Made by a program: the position numbers and the translations under genes. A DNA stretch of 64,000 nt from Luteibacter jiangsuensis (lineage in GTDB: Bacteria; Pseudomonadota; Gammaproteobacteria; Xanthomonadales; Rhodanobacteraceae), in the NCBI RefSeq assembly GCF_011742555.1, contig NZ_JAAQQR010000003.1, forward strand, positions 434,001 to 498,000, given 5' to 3'. The notes under the pieces are model-generated. The model had not been told where the DNA came from, made no database searches, and saw only the letters and a list, made by a program, of their open reading frames with translations. This document shows, piece by piece, positions 1 to 8,179 of the stretch (positions within the stretch are counted from its first letter, which is position 1; each line of letters begins with the position of its first letter).

Positions 1-48
1 TCAAGCGAGCTTGACATAGGCTCGCAGGGGACCGGACGGGGAAAGCCA

Positions 49-450
49 ATGCGAGCCGTACACAAGCGTTACCTGCGCGAGTTCTTTCCGGCGATGTTCG
101 CCTATGTCGTGCTGATCCTGCTGTCCGTGAGCTGGCTGAAGTCTCTGGAGGGCACGGCCCCGCGCACGGTCGTCACGCTCCTGCCCGTGCTGCCGATCGC
201 CTTCGTCATCCGGGCGATGGTGCGGGTGATCCGCGACCAGGACGAGTTCGAGCGCCGTGTCGACCTGGAGGCCATCGCCATCGGCGGTGCGGTGGGCGGC
301 TTCGGATTTTTCACCTACGGCATGTTGCTGAACGCCAAGGTGATCGCGCAGCCTTCGGCGGAATCCGTGGCGATCTGGGTGTTGCCAGTGCTCATGGGCA
401 GCTTTGGCGTGGCCAAGTGCGCGCTCGGCTGGTACTACCGCTCGCGATGA
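49..450 (+). CDS. Small four-helix membrane protein, first gene of an overlapping cassette
   Basis: This 133-residue protein has a short basic N-terminus (MRAVHKRY) followed by four hydrophobic segments, at roughly residues 14-32, 40-57, 76-96 and 107-125. No catalytic motif is visible. A GGGGA stretch lies just upstream of the ATG. Its TGA overlaps the ATG of the next gene (ATGA). Small integral membrane proteins of this size are often encoded directly before a compact XRE regulator, as here, but the molecular role of the pair is unknown to me. The gene is probably real because codon use and the tight coupling match its neighbours. Function unassigned. Confidence 0.75.
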   Translation: MRAVHKRYLREFFPAMFAYVVLILLSVSWLKSLEGTAPRTVVTLLPVLPIAFVIRAMVRVIRDQDEFERRVDLEAIAIGGAVGGFGFFTYGMLLNAKVIAQPSAESVAIWVLPVLMGSFGVAKCALGWYYRSR

Positions 451-647
451 ATAACCGCGTCCGCGAATTGCGCACGTTGTTGGGGTGGTCCCAGGCCGAC
501 CTGGGCGACAAGCTCGACGTTTCCCGGCAGACCGTCAACGCGATCGAGACAGGGAAATACGATCCCAGCCTTCCGCTGGCCTTCAAGATAGCCAGGTTGT
601 TCGAAATGCCCATCGAATCCATCTTCACTCCCGGGGAGCAGGCATGA
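447..647 (+). CDS. Compact XRE-family helix-turn-helix regulator
   Basis: This 66-residue protein consists almost entirely of one Cro/C1-type HTH domain. The scaffold is RVRELRTLLGWSQADLGDKL, then VSRQTVNAIETGKYDPS for the recognition helix and turn. It belongs to the YozG/SdpR-like group of very short regulators. I chose the ATG that overlaps the stop of the preceding membrane protein (ATGA). An upstream in-frame ATG at 417 would add ten residues lying inside the previous gene. Its own stop overlaps the next start. The likely role is local transcriptional control of this cassette; the operator was not identified. Confidence 0.85.
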   Translation: MNNRVRELRTLLGWSQADLGDKLDVSRQTVNAIETGKYDPSLPLAFKIARLFEMPIESIFTPGEQA

Positions 648-2203
648 AACGAATGCCACGGATCGCCATGGTGGTCGTCATACTTGCCGCGGCTTTCGGC
701 GTGCGGCAGTGGACACGACACGACGGTACCGACACGGCAACGGGCACCCAGCCCCTCGCCGCCACGAAACCCGCACCGCCGCGCGTCTGGAAACTGGGTT
801 CGCTGGAACTGCGCCCGTGCGAACTCGCGCAACCGCATTCCGGCTTGTCGACCGCCGCGTGGTGCGCGCCTTTCGAGGTGCCGGAAGACCGCTCGCATCC
901 CGAGGGACGGAAGATATCGCTTCGCCTGGCCGTGCTGCGCAGCAGTGCGCAGGTGCCCGCGCCCGACATAGTGACCTTCATCGCGGGAGGTCCCGGCCAG
1001 TCGGCGGCGGAAAGTTACACCGTGATCGCTCCCGCGCTGGCGCCGTTGCTCACACATCGCAACGTGCTGTTGCTCGACCAGCGCGGCACGGGCGAATCGA
1101 ATCCCCTGAGTTGCCGCGACGACGAACCGGGTGTGCCGGGCGGCGCGGAAGACGAGAGCGGCTTCGACGCGGCGGCGGTGCGGAAGGAAACCCTTGCCTG
1201 CCTCGACCGTCTTTCGAAAGAGGCCGACGTCCGCTTCTACACGACCACCGACGCGGTCGCCGATCTGGAAGACGTGCGTCGTGCGCTGGGTTCGCCACGC
1301 TTCGACATGCTGGGCGTGTCCTATGGCACGCGGGTGGCGCAGCAATACGCCATGCGCCACCCCGACGGACTGCGCACCCTGATCCTGGACGGGATTGCGC
1401 CGAACGGCCTGGTGCTCGGCGAGGACTTCGCGGTGAACCTCGACGCCGCGCTCAAGGCACAGTTCGCCCGCTGCCATGCCGACGAGGCCTGCCGCTCGCG
1501 CTTCAGCGACCCTTACCAGACGCTTTACCAGTTGAGGGATGCGCTGCGCGCCAACCCGCACAAGGTGAGTTTCCGCGACCCGCAGAACTACGCCTCGGTG
1601 CAGCGCGTGCTCAGCGAATATTCGCTGGCGACGGTGGTGCGCATGTTCGCCTATTCGCCCGAAACCGCCGCGCTTCTTCCCTTGTCCATCGATGCCGCCG
1701 CGCATGGCGACGTCGGCCCGCTTCTCGGGCAGGCCAAGCTTCTCACCGGCGACCTCGGCGACAGCATGGACGGCGGCATGCAGTATTCGGTGATCTGTTC
1801 CGAAGATGCCGACCTGCTGCGGTCGCGGCCGGAAGACAAGGACACCATCCTCGGCGACACCATGATCGAGGCGTTCCGCACCGCCTGTTCGGTGTGGCCG
1901 CACGGCACGCGGCCTGCGGACTTTCACCAGCCGCTCAAGAGCGACGTGCCTGCGTTGCTCATGTCCGGGGAGTTCGATCCCGTGACGCCGCCCCGCTACG
2001 GCGACGACGTGCTGAAGGGCCTGCCGAACGGACGTCACTTCGTACTGAAGGGGCAGGGCCACAACGTGGTGGCGCGCGGCTGCATGCCCCGCCTGCTGGA
2101 TCGTTTCATCGACAAGGCCGACGCGAAGGGACTGGATGCCAGCTGTCTCGACCGTCTCGCGCCCTTGCCGGTCTTCGTCGGTTTCAACGGAGCCACCCCA
2201 TGA
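644..2203 (+). CDS. Alpha/beta hydrolase of the TAP-like (tripeptidyl aminopeptidase) family
   Basis: This 519-residue serine hydrolase has an N-terminal hydrophobic segment (residues 4-19), so it is probably exported or membrane-anchored. It carries the oxyanion-side GGPGQS motif, the LLDQRGTGES strand turn and the nucleophile elbow GVSYGTR (Ser226). Asp445 (in SGEFDPVTPP) and His473 (in GQGHNVV) complete a plausible triad. Length and the C-terminal Asp/His region fit the TAP-like C-terminal domain family. These enzymes release short peptides or hydrolyse small esters; the real substrate is unknown. The start is the ATG overlapping the regulator stop. It sits between the XRE regulator and an ABC exporter with ATGA overlaps on both sides. 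Confidence 0.85.
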   Translation: MKRMPRIAMVVVILAAAFGVRQWTRHDGTDTATGTQPLAATKPAPPRVWKLGSLELRPCELAQPHSGLSTAAWCAPFEVPEDRSHPEGRKISLRLAVLRSSAQVPAPDIVTFIAGGPGQSAAESYTVIAPALAPLLTHRNVLLLDQRGTGESNPLSCRDDEPGVPGGAEDESGFDAAAVRKETLACLDRLSKEADVRFYTTTDAVADLEDVRRALGSPRFDMLGVSYGTRVAQQYAMRHPDGLRTLILDGIAPNGLVLGEDFAVNLDAALKAQFARCHADEACRSRFSDPYQTLYQLRDALRANPHKVSFRDPQNYASVQRVLSEYSLATVVRMFAYSPETAALLPLSIDAAAHGDVGPLLGQAKLLTGDLGDSMDGGMQYSVICSEDADLLRSRPEDKDTILGDTMIEAFRTACSVWPHGTRPADFHQPLKSDVPALLMSGEFDPVTPPRYGDDVLKGLPNGRHFVLKGQGHNVVARGCMPRLLDRFIDKADAKGLDASCLDRLAPLPVFVGFNGATP

Positions 2204-2934
2204 TCGAAGTCAGGGACCTGCACAAGACGTTCGGCGACGTGCGTGCCGTGAACGGTGTGAGCTTCACGGCGCGCGACGGCGAGATCACCGGCCTGCTCGG
2301 GCCCAACGGCGCGGGAAAGACCACCACGCTGCGCATGCTCTACACGCTGATGACACCGGACGCGGGACAGGTGCTCGTCGACGGCGTGGACGCTTCCGTC
2401 GATCCGATCGCCGTGCGGCGGCAGCTTGGCGTGCTTCCCGATGCGCGCGGCCTGTACAAACGGCTGACGGCGGCGGAGAACATCGACTACTTCGGCCGGC
2501 TGCACGGCGTCCCCGCGGGGCTGCTGCGCGAACGCCGCGAAGCGCTGATCGACGCACTGGAGATGCGCGACATCGCCGGGCGGCGCACCGAAGGGTTCTC
2601 GCAGGGCCAGCGGGTGAAGACGGCGATCGCACGTGCGATGGTGCACGACCCGCGCAACGTGTTGCTGGACGAACCCACCAATGGGCTGGACGTCATGGCC
2701 ACCCGCGCCATGCGGCACTTCATGCATCGCCTGAAGGCCGAGGGCCGTTGCGTGCTGTTCTCCAGCCACATCATGCAGGAGGTCGCCGCGCTGTGCGACC
2801 GCATCGTGGTGATCGCGCACGGACGCGTGGTGGCGGACGAGACACCCGACGCGTTGCTGGCGCAGACCGGCGAGACCACGCTCGAGGACGCTTTCGTGAA
2901 AATCATCGGAACCGACGAGGGCCTCGCCGCATGA
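2200..2934 (+). CDS. ABC exporter ATP-binding subunit, NatA-like
   Basis: This 244-residue ABC ATPase has Walker A GPNGAGKTT (residues 34-42), the degenerate signature FSQGQ in place of LSGGQ, Walker B NVLLDEPTNGLD and the switch His in FSSHIMQEV. It most resembles NatA-type subunits of Na+/drug/peptide exporters. The ATG overlaps the stop of the hydrolase gene, and its own stop overlaps the permease start (both ATGA). It should pair with the downstream permease as a homodimeric ATPase plus NatB-like membrane subunit. The cargo is not predictable from sequence. Confidence 0.9.
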   Translation: MIEVRDLHKTFGDVRAVNGVSFTARDGEITGLLGPNGAGKTTTLRMLYTLMTPDAGQVLVDGVDASVDPIAVRRQLGVLPDARGLYKRLTAAENIDYFGRLHGVPAGLLRERREALIDALEMRDIAGRRTEGFSQGQRVKTAIARAMVHDPRNVLLDEPTNGLDVMATRAMRHFMHRLKAEGRCVLFSSHIMQEVAALCDRIVVIAHGRVVADETPDALLAQTGETTLEDAFVKIIGTDEGLAA

Positions 2935-4106
2935 GCGCGTTCACCACCGTCTACTGGAAGGAAGTGCGCGAAAACCTGCGCGACCGGCGCACGCTGATCA
3001 ACGCGTTGATCACCGGGCCGCTGCTGGGTCCGGTGATGTTCATCATGCTGATGAACGTCATGATCAACCAGCAGCTGTCGAAGTCGGACCGGCCGCTCTC
3101 GGTGCCCGTCATCGGTGCCGACCTCGCCCCCAACCTCGTCGGCGCGTTGCGCAGCGCCGGCATCGATGCGGCACCGGCGCTCGCCGATGCGGAAACGGCC
3201 GTGCGCGAACAGCGTGCCGACGTGGTCGTACGCATCTCCCCGGCCTATGCGAAGGCCTGGAGCGAGGGGCAGGCCGTGCAGGTGGAGGTGATCTACGACT
3301 CCTCGCGGCGGGACGCGTCGACCCCCGTTGCGCGCGTGCGCAATGCCGTGGAGTCATACGGCAAGCGGGAAGGCGCCATGCGCCTCATCGCGCGCGGCAT
3401 GTCGCCCACCACCGCATGGCCGGTGCAGGTGGCCGAACGCGACCAGGCCACGTCGCAATCGCGGTCCGCGCTCATGTTCTCGTTCCTGCCGTATTTCTTC
3501 GTGCTTACCGTGTTCCTGGGCGGCATGTACCTCGCCATCGACCTCACTGCCGGCGAGCGCGAGCGGCAGTCGCTGGAGCCGCTGTTCGTCAATCCGGTGT
3601 CGCGCTGGAAGATCCTCGCCGGCAAGCTCGGCGCCATCTGCAGCTTTTCGGTGGTGAGCCTGCTGCTCAGCGTGGCCGCCTTCGCCACCGCGCCGTGGTT
3701 CATCCCCACCGACAAGCTGGGCATCGCGCTCGATCTGGGCTTCCGCTTCGGGGCGCAGGTGGTATTGCTGATGCTGCCGTTGATCCTTCTGCTCGCCGCG
3801 CTGCAGTCGCTGGTGTCCGCCTTCGCGAAAAGCTATCGCGAGGCGCAGACGTACCTGTCGATCCTGATGATCGTGCCGGTGCTGCCCAGCGCGCTGCTCT
3901 CGGTCATCCCCGTGCGCGCGGAGCCGTGGATGTACGCGGTGCCGCTGCTGGGACAGAACCTCGGCATCGTGCAGTTGCTGCGTGGCGACGGCGTGCCCGG
4001 CTGGCAGATGGGCCTGTGCCTTGCCGGTGGCTTCGCCGCGGCGATACTGGCCGTATGGGCCACGGCATGGATGTACCGCTCGGAGCGCCTGGCCATCTCG
4101 GGCTGA
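2931..4106 (+). CDS. ABC exporter permease, NatB-like (ABC-2 family)
   Basis: This 391-residue permease has one N-terminal membrane segment (about residues 26-46) and a large extracytoplasmic domain (about 47-175). A C-terminal bundle of five to six helices follows, starting at FSFLPYFFVLTVFLGG and including the conserved ABC-2 region TAGERERQSLEPLF. This is the NatB arrangement. It is the last gene of the cassette and is followed by a REP element. With the upstream ATPase it should export an ion, peptide or small toxic molecule; which one is unknown. Confidence 0.88.
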   Translation: MSAFTTVYWKEVRENLRDRRTLINALITGPLLGPVMFIMLMNVMINQQLSKSDRPLSVPVIGADLAPNLVGALRSAGIDAAPALADAETAVREQRADVVVRISPAYAKAWSEGQAVQVEVIYDSSRRDASTPVARVRNAVESYGKREGAMRLIARGMSPTTAWPVQVAERDQATSQSRSALMFSFLPYFFVLTVFLGGMYLAIDLTAGERERQSLEPLFVNPVSRWKILAGKLGAICSFSVVSLLLSVAAFATAPWFIPTDKLGIALDLGFRFGAQVVLLMLPLILLLAALQSLVSAFAKSYREAQTYLSILMIVPVLPSALLSVIPVRAEPWMYAVPLLGQNLGIVQLLRGDGVPGWQMGLCLAGGFAAAILAVWATAWMYRSERLAISG

Positions 4107-4112
4107 TCGAGG

Positions 4113-4263
4113 GCCGGCTCCCACAGAAGATATTCCTCCATGCAAGGCGAGCACGCTTTGTGTGGGAGCCGCTTCAGCGGCGATGGGTGCTTGTCGCAAC
4201 CGTGCCCGCTGCCGCGGGATCGCCGGCGAAGCCGGCTCCCACAACGAGCAGCCGGCTCTCACA
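4113..4263. repeat. REP doublet plus flanking half-units
   Basis: The core at 4162-4242 starts GTGGGAGCCGCTTCAGCGGC and ends with GCCGGCTCCCAC, so its ends are inverted copies. Between them lie CCCGCTGCCGCGGG and a GATGGGTGC linker. Half-units (CCGGCTCCCACA and CAGCCGGCTCTCACAA) flank it at 4113-4125 and 4249-4263. It lies between convergent genes, the permease and the TonB receptor. Confidence 0.9.
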
Positions 4264-4274
4264 AGGGAACACAG

Positions 4275-6386
4275 TTATCGCCAGCGCACGTCCACGCCCA
4301 CCAGGAAAGTTCTCCCCGGCGCGGGTTCGTAGTAGCGGCCGTTCCCGTCGTTGACGATCACCGAGCCGATCACGTGCCGGTCCGCCACGTTATCCACGCG
4401 GGCGAAGGTGTTCACGCGCCACGGACCCTGGTCGAACACATAACCGCCCGAAAGACCGAACAACGCGTATCCGGGTGCCGATTCGGTACCCAGATCGTTT
4501 ACCGAGGTGGCGCCCATCGCGCTCACATCGAGACTTGCCTGCCATCCCTTCGTGGCGCCATAGCGCAGTGCGGCGTAACCCATGGAGCGCGGGACACCGG
4601 GGATGCGCGTGCCGGCCTGTACCGGCGTGTCGGGTGCGGGGCACCCCGCGGAGACGCAGGTCAGGAACGGTGTGCGAAAGCTGGCCTGCAAGTGGGTGTA
4701 CGACGCGACGACATGCAGATCGTTCGTCAGCTCGTCCTTGAACGATGCCTCGATGCCCTGCCGGCGTGATCGCGCGATGTTCTGGTAAGTCGTGCGGCCA
4801 CCGAGGTTGGTCGCCACGGCGAGTTCGTCGTCGCTGTCGGCACGGAAGAGCGCAAGGCCCGCCTCCATGCCCTCTGCCGGGCGAAGTTTCAGGCCAAGTT
4901 CGGCGTTGCGCGAATGCGACGGCTTGAGGTCGAAGGCGAGGCCCGGGCCTCGATCCGCCCGGTAGCCCAGTTCGGAGAACGTCGGGGTCTCGAAGCCCCG
5001 CCCCCAGTTCGCATAGACATGCATCCACGGCGCCGCGCGCCACAGCACGCCGAACACGGGCGTCGTCGCGGAATACTTCACCGTGCCGCTGTCGTCGGGG
5101 TTTCCCGGCGCGACATAGCGGTCGCTCGAACGGAAGCGCACCTCGCTGTGCCGCGCACCCCCCATTAGCGTCCAGTCGTCGGCTACGCGCCAGGTGGCCT
5201 GCGCATACTGGTCGAAGTCGAACACGCGATCGATCTCGTCGCGGCGCTTCCTGCCGCGCACGCCCAGCGCATCGCCCACGAAGTTCTCGTAGCCCTGCCG
5301 ATGCTGTTCCTGATTGTCATACGCGACGCCGGCGGCCAGCTCGAAGGGGCGCCCGGCAAGCGTGTCGCTCCAGGTCCAGCGCACGTCGCCGCCGCCATAG
5401 TCGTTCGACAGGTCCACCACGCCGCCCGAATTCCCGGGCTGCGAGACCTGGGTAGCCACGGGAATCGACAGGTACTGGGTCACGCCGCGCTGTCCGTAGT
5501 AACCCATGACGCGAAGACGGTTGGCGTCGTCGATACGCTGGTCGTAAATGAGGCCCGCCTGCTGCTGGTCGGCCGACTTGCGCGTGTCGAACGTCTTCGC
5601 CGCGGCGGCCACCTGGCGCGGGTCGGCCTGGTACTGCGCACGGGTGAGTCCGAGCGGGTCCTGCGCGTCCGGCACATCGAGCGTGTTGACCACGAGGGTG
5701 AGCTTCGCGTCGTCGTCGATCTTCCAGCCGATCTTGGCGTTGCCCGATTCCCGGCGCGCGGCACTGTGGTCCCGGTAGCCGCTGGTGCGGAAGTGGGTGA
5801 AGTCGACGTTGTAGTCCACCGGCCCTTCCACACCCCTGGCATTTACCGACGCCCTGAGGTTGCCGTTGCTGCCCCCCGCGACGCCGAAGCGTAGTTCGGG
5901 GGGATCGGTGCCGTCGGCGGTGAATACCTGCACGACGCCTCCCGAAGCGTTTCCGTAGAGTGCCGAGAAGGGACCGCGCAGCACTTCCACGCGATCGGCC
6001 GAATCCAGGTTGAAGTGCGACACCTGCCCCTGGCCGTCCGGCATGCTGGCGGGGATGCCGTCCGTATAGAGGCGCACCCCGCGGATGCCGAACGTGGAAC
6101 GGGCACCGAATCCGCGAATCGAAACCTGCGCATCCTGGGCATAGTTCTGCCGGTCGCGCGCCACGATGCCGGGGATGGCCTGCACGCGCTCCGAGAGGTT
6201 CACGTCGAGCGAGCCGTCCGGTGGAGTTGCCGCCACGTCGATGGCGGCAGGGATGTCGTAAGGGGCCTGCGCGGTGCGGGTGGCCGTGACCACGACCGGA
6301 GCGAGCCGGGCCTCCTGCGCCGCGGCCGTCGCGCACAGCGCGAAGAAGATGGCGCCAGCCAGGGGGCGGGCGTGATGCAGTGGCAT
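4275..6386 (-). CDS. pqqU: TonB-dependent receptor, PqqU/YncD type (PQQ uptake)
   Basis: This 703-residue outer-membrane receptor has a signal peptide (about residues 1-23, cleaving after TAAAQ), a TonB-box-like VVVTATR segment, a plug domain and a 22-strand barrel. Throughout its length it closely follows my recollection of E. coli YncD (PqqU). Examples are NYAQDAQVSIRGFGARSTFG, VDRVEVLRGPFSALYGNASG-like plug ends, SNDYGGGD, RGFETPTFSELGYRAD and the terminus NGRYYEPAPGR. PqqU imports pyrroloquinoline quinone through the outer membrane. No pqq biosynthesis gene is in the window, which fits scavenging of external PQQ for a PQQ-dependent dehydrogenase. Confidence is high for the family and moderate for the ligand. 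Confidence 0.85.
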   Translation of the reverse strand: MPLHHARPLAGAIFFALCATAAAQEARLAPVVVTATRTAQAPYDIPAAIDVAATPPDGSLDVNLSERVQAIPGIVARDRQNYAQDAQVSIRGFGARSTFGIRGVRLYTDGIPASMPDGQGQVSHFNLDSADRVEVLRGPFSALYGNASGGVVQVFTADGTDPPELRFGVAGGSNGNLRASVNARGVEGPVDYNVDFTHFRTSGYRDHSAARRESGNAKIGWKIDDDAKLTLVVNTLDVPDAQDPLGLTRAQYQADPRQVAAAAKTFDTRKSADQQQAGLIYDQRIDDANRLRVMGYYGQRGVTQYLSIPVATQVSQPGNSGGVVDLSNDYGGGDVRWTWSDTLAGRPFELAAGVAYDNQEQHRQGYENFVGDALGVRGRKRRDEIDRVFDFDQYAQATWRVADDWTLMGGARHSEVRFRSSDRYVAPGNPDDSGTVKYSATTPVFGVLWRAAPWMHVYANWGRGFETPTFSELGYRADRGPGLAFDLKPSHSRNAELGLKLRPAEGMEAGLALFRADSDDELAVATNLGGRTTYQNIARSRRQGIEASFKDELTNDLHVVASYTHLQASFRTPFLTCVSAGCPAPDTPVQAGTRIPGVPRSMGYAALRYGATKGWQASLDVSAMGATSVNDLGTESAPGYALFGLSGGYVFDQGPWRVNTFARVDNVADRHVIGSVIVNDGNGRYYEPAPGRTFLVGVDVRWR

Positions 6387-6511
6387 GTGCGGCTTCCCGG
6401 GGGACGTGGGGAGACAATGATGCTTAAGGAAGTGTATGCGTTATCTCAAGGCGGCGGGCGCGCCCGGTCGTGCTAGCCTTCCCGCCCACCCCCACAGGAA
6501 GCGGCGTCGTC

Positions 6512-7366
6512 ATGAAGAAATTCGCGAAGAAGTTCATCGTTGCCAATGTGATCGGCCTCGTGGCCTCCGTCGTGGCCGTTGCCTATGACGTCGACCAGCC
6601 CAGGCAGACCACGCCGCCGGCCAGTGCGGGGCAGGTGGCCTCCGCCCAGCTTCAGCAGGCCGTGAACGGCAGCTGGCGCTCGGAAAAGAACAAGGCCCGC
6701 GACCCCTATCGCCACCCGGCTCAGACACTCGGCTTTTTCGGCATCCGGCCCGACATGACCGTGATCGAGATCTGGCCGTCCGGTGGCTGGTTCACCGAGG
6801 TCATCGCGCCGTTCCTCAACGCCAACGGTCACTACATCGGCGCCGTGCCGAACGGGTCCAAGAGCAAGCTGGCGCTGGAGAACAAGTTCAAGTTTGACCA
6901 GGCGCACTACGGCAACGCGAAGCTTCTCGAATTCGACGACAAGGCGCCAAACCTCGGCCCGGAAGGCTCGGCCGACATGGTGCTGACCTTCCGCAACGTG
7001 CACAACTGGGCCGCCGACGGCAACGCCGAAACCATGTTCAAGGCGTTCTACAAGGTGCTGAAGCCGGGTGGCGTGCTGGGTGTGGAAGACCATCGCGCCG
7101 ATAAGGGCAAGACGCTCGACCAGGTGGTCAACACGGGCTACCTGCCCACGGATTACGTCATCAAGCTGGCGACCGACGCGGGCTTCAAGCTCGACGGGCA
7201 GAGCGAAATCAACGCGAACCCGAAGGACAACCACGATCACCCGAAGGGCGTCTGGACGTTGCCGCCCACCTATGAACTGGGTGAGCAGGACAAGGCGAAG
7301 TACGCGGCGATCGGCGAGTCCGACCGCATGACGCTCCGCTTCGTGAAGCCCGCCACCGCAAAGTGA
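6512..7366 (+). CDS. Exported/anchored class I SAM-dependent methyltransferase (COG4798-like)
   Basis: This 284-residue protein begins with a basic stretch and a hydrophobic segment (residues 9-24), so the enzyme may be exported or inner-membrane anchored. The motif TLGFFGIRPDMTVIEIWPSG corresponds to the SAM-binding strand I region, followed by GGWFTEV, FRNVHNW (motif IV-like) and LKPGGVLGVEDH (post-motif). It looks like the predicted methyltransferases of COG4798, whose substrate is unknown. The start is the ATG preceded by AGGAAG. It is transcribed divergently from pqqU across a 125-bp gap. Confidence 0.8.
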   Translation: MKKFAKKFIVANVIGLVASVVAVAYDVDQPRQTTPPASAGQVASAQLQQAVNGSWRSEKNKARDPYRHPAQTLGFFGIRPDMTVIEIWPSGGWFTEVIAPFLNANGHYIGAVPNGSKSKLALENKFKFDQAHYGNAKLLEFDDKAPNLGPEGSADMVLTFRNVHNWAADGNAETMFKAFYKVLKPGGVLGVEDHRADKGKTLDQVVNTGYLPTDYVIKLATDAGFKLDGQSEINANPKDNHDHPKGVWTLPPTYELGEQDKAKYAAIGESDRMTLRFVKPATAK

Positions 7367-7422
7367 CGCGTGCGACACCGGATCGCGCCGTGCAAGGTCA
7401 CGGCGCGCGGAGGATGTGCTGA

Positions 7423-7989
7423 GTGCTGGTGGCGTTGAACAAGCCCTTCGGCGTGCTCTGCCAGTTCACGGGCGAAGCCGGCCGGCGCACGCTGGCCGAC
7501 TTCGTGCCGCAGAAGGGCGTATACGCAGCCGGCCGGCTCGACCAGGACAGCGAAGGGCTGTTGCTGCTGACGGACGACGGAGCGCTGCAGCACCGTCTCG
7601 CCGATCCCAAGCACAAGCAACCGAAGACCTATGTGGTTCAGGTGGAAGGGTCGCCTTCGGAAGAAGCGCTCGAACGCCTGCGTCGCGGCGTGGTGCTGAA
7701 AGACGGCCCCACGTTGCCGGCCGGTGTCGAGGCCATCGATGAACCCGAATGGCTATGGCCGCGCGATCCGCCGGTCCGCTACCGCAAGACTGTGCCGGAT
7801 GCGTGGCTTCGCATTGTCTTGCGCGAGGGCCGCAACCGTCAGGTACGCCGCATGACCGCCGCGGTGGGCCTGCCGACGCTGCGTCTGATCCGCGAAGCCG
7901 TGGGCGGCTATCGGCTGGATGGACTGGCGCCGGGCGAGGTGCGGGTGATCGATGCGCGGGTAGCCGCGGCAGGTCCGAATCGCCGCTGA
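7423..7989 (+). CDS. rluE: 23S rRNA/tRNA-type pseudouridine synthase, RluE-like
   Basis: This 188-residue protein of the RsuA/RluB/E/F family carries the catalytic motif [17 protein letters not shown] (catalytic Asp in RLD), the start [10 protein letters not shown] and the late motif [19 protein letters not shown]. RluE converts U2457 of 23S rRNA to pseudouridine in E. coli; the target here is inferred. The start is a GTG, well spaced from a GGAGG at 7408-7412. The last residues and the TGA stop lie inside a REP half-unit, so the repeat defines the C-terminus. The N-terminal S4 domain found in RsuA and RluB is absent, as expected for RluE. Confidence 0.85.
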   Translation: MLVALNKPFGVLCQFTGEAGRRTLADFVPQKGVYAAGRLDQDSEGLLLLTDDGALQHRLADPKHKQPKTYVVQVEGSPSEEALERLRRGVVLKDGPTLPAGVEAIDEPEWLWPRDPPVRYRKTVPDAWLRIVLREGRNRQVRRMTAAVGLPTLRLIREAVGGYRLDGLAPGEVRVIDARVAAAGPNRR

Positions 7990-8166
7990 AGCGGCTCCCA
8001 CACAAAGCTCGCATGTTTGTAAGGAAACCTCGGTGCTTGCGGAGGTCTTCTGTGGGAGCCGGCTAACCGGCTCCCACACAGAGCTCGCATGCTTGTGAGG
8101 AAACCTCTGTGTGTGAGGAGGTCTTCTGTGGGAGCCGGCTATGCCGGCGATCCCGCGGCAACGGGC
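7979..8166. repeat. REP array of three part-units with a conserved spacer duplicated in tandem
   Basis: Three REP pieces are present: half B at 7979-8001, a short palindrome at 8052-8077 and half A with CCCGCGGCAACGGGC at 8128-8166. Between them a spacer is repeated with a period of 76 bp: CTCCCACACAAAGCTCGCAT (from 7995) and CTCCCACACAGAGCTCGCAT (from 8071). Both run on to TCTTCTGTGGGAGCCGGCT. The array separates rluE from the convergent dgoD gene. Confidence 0.9.
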
Positions 8167-8179
8167 ATCGTGCCCGCAA

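Noticed and set aside
1-48. TTGACA at 11-16 as a promoter for the first cassette
   Set aside because: No acceptable -10 at the right distance, and the upstream sequence is cut off by the window edge.
392-2062. 556-codon minus-strand frame opposite the TAP-like hydrolase
   Set aside because: Shadow frame; the sense strand has overlapping starts and a complete catalytic triad.
6387-6511. Fur-box-like sequence in the pqqU / methyltransferase gap
   Set aside because: Only scattered matches (GATAACGCATAC) and no clear palindrome; not reported as a site.
7979-8166. Regularly spaced repeats suggestive of a small CRISPR array
   Set aside because: The repeated units are palindromic REPs with similar, not unique, spacers, and no cas gene is near.
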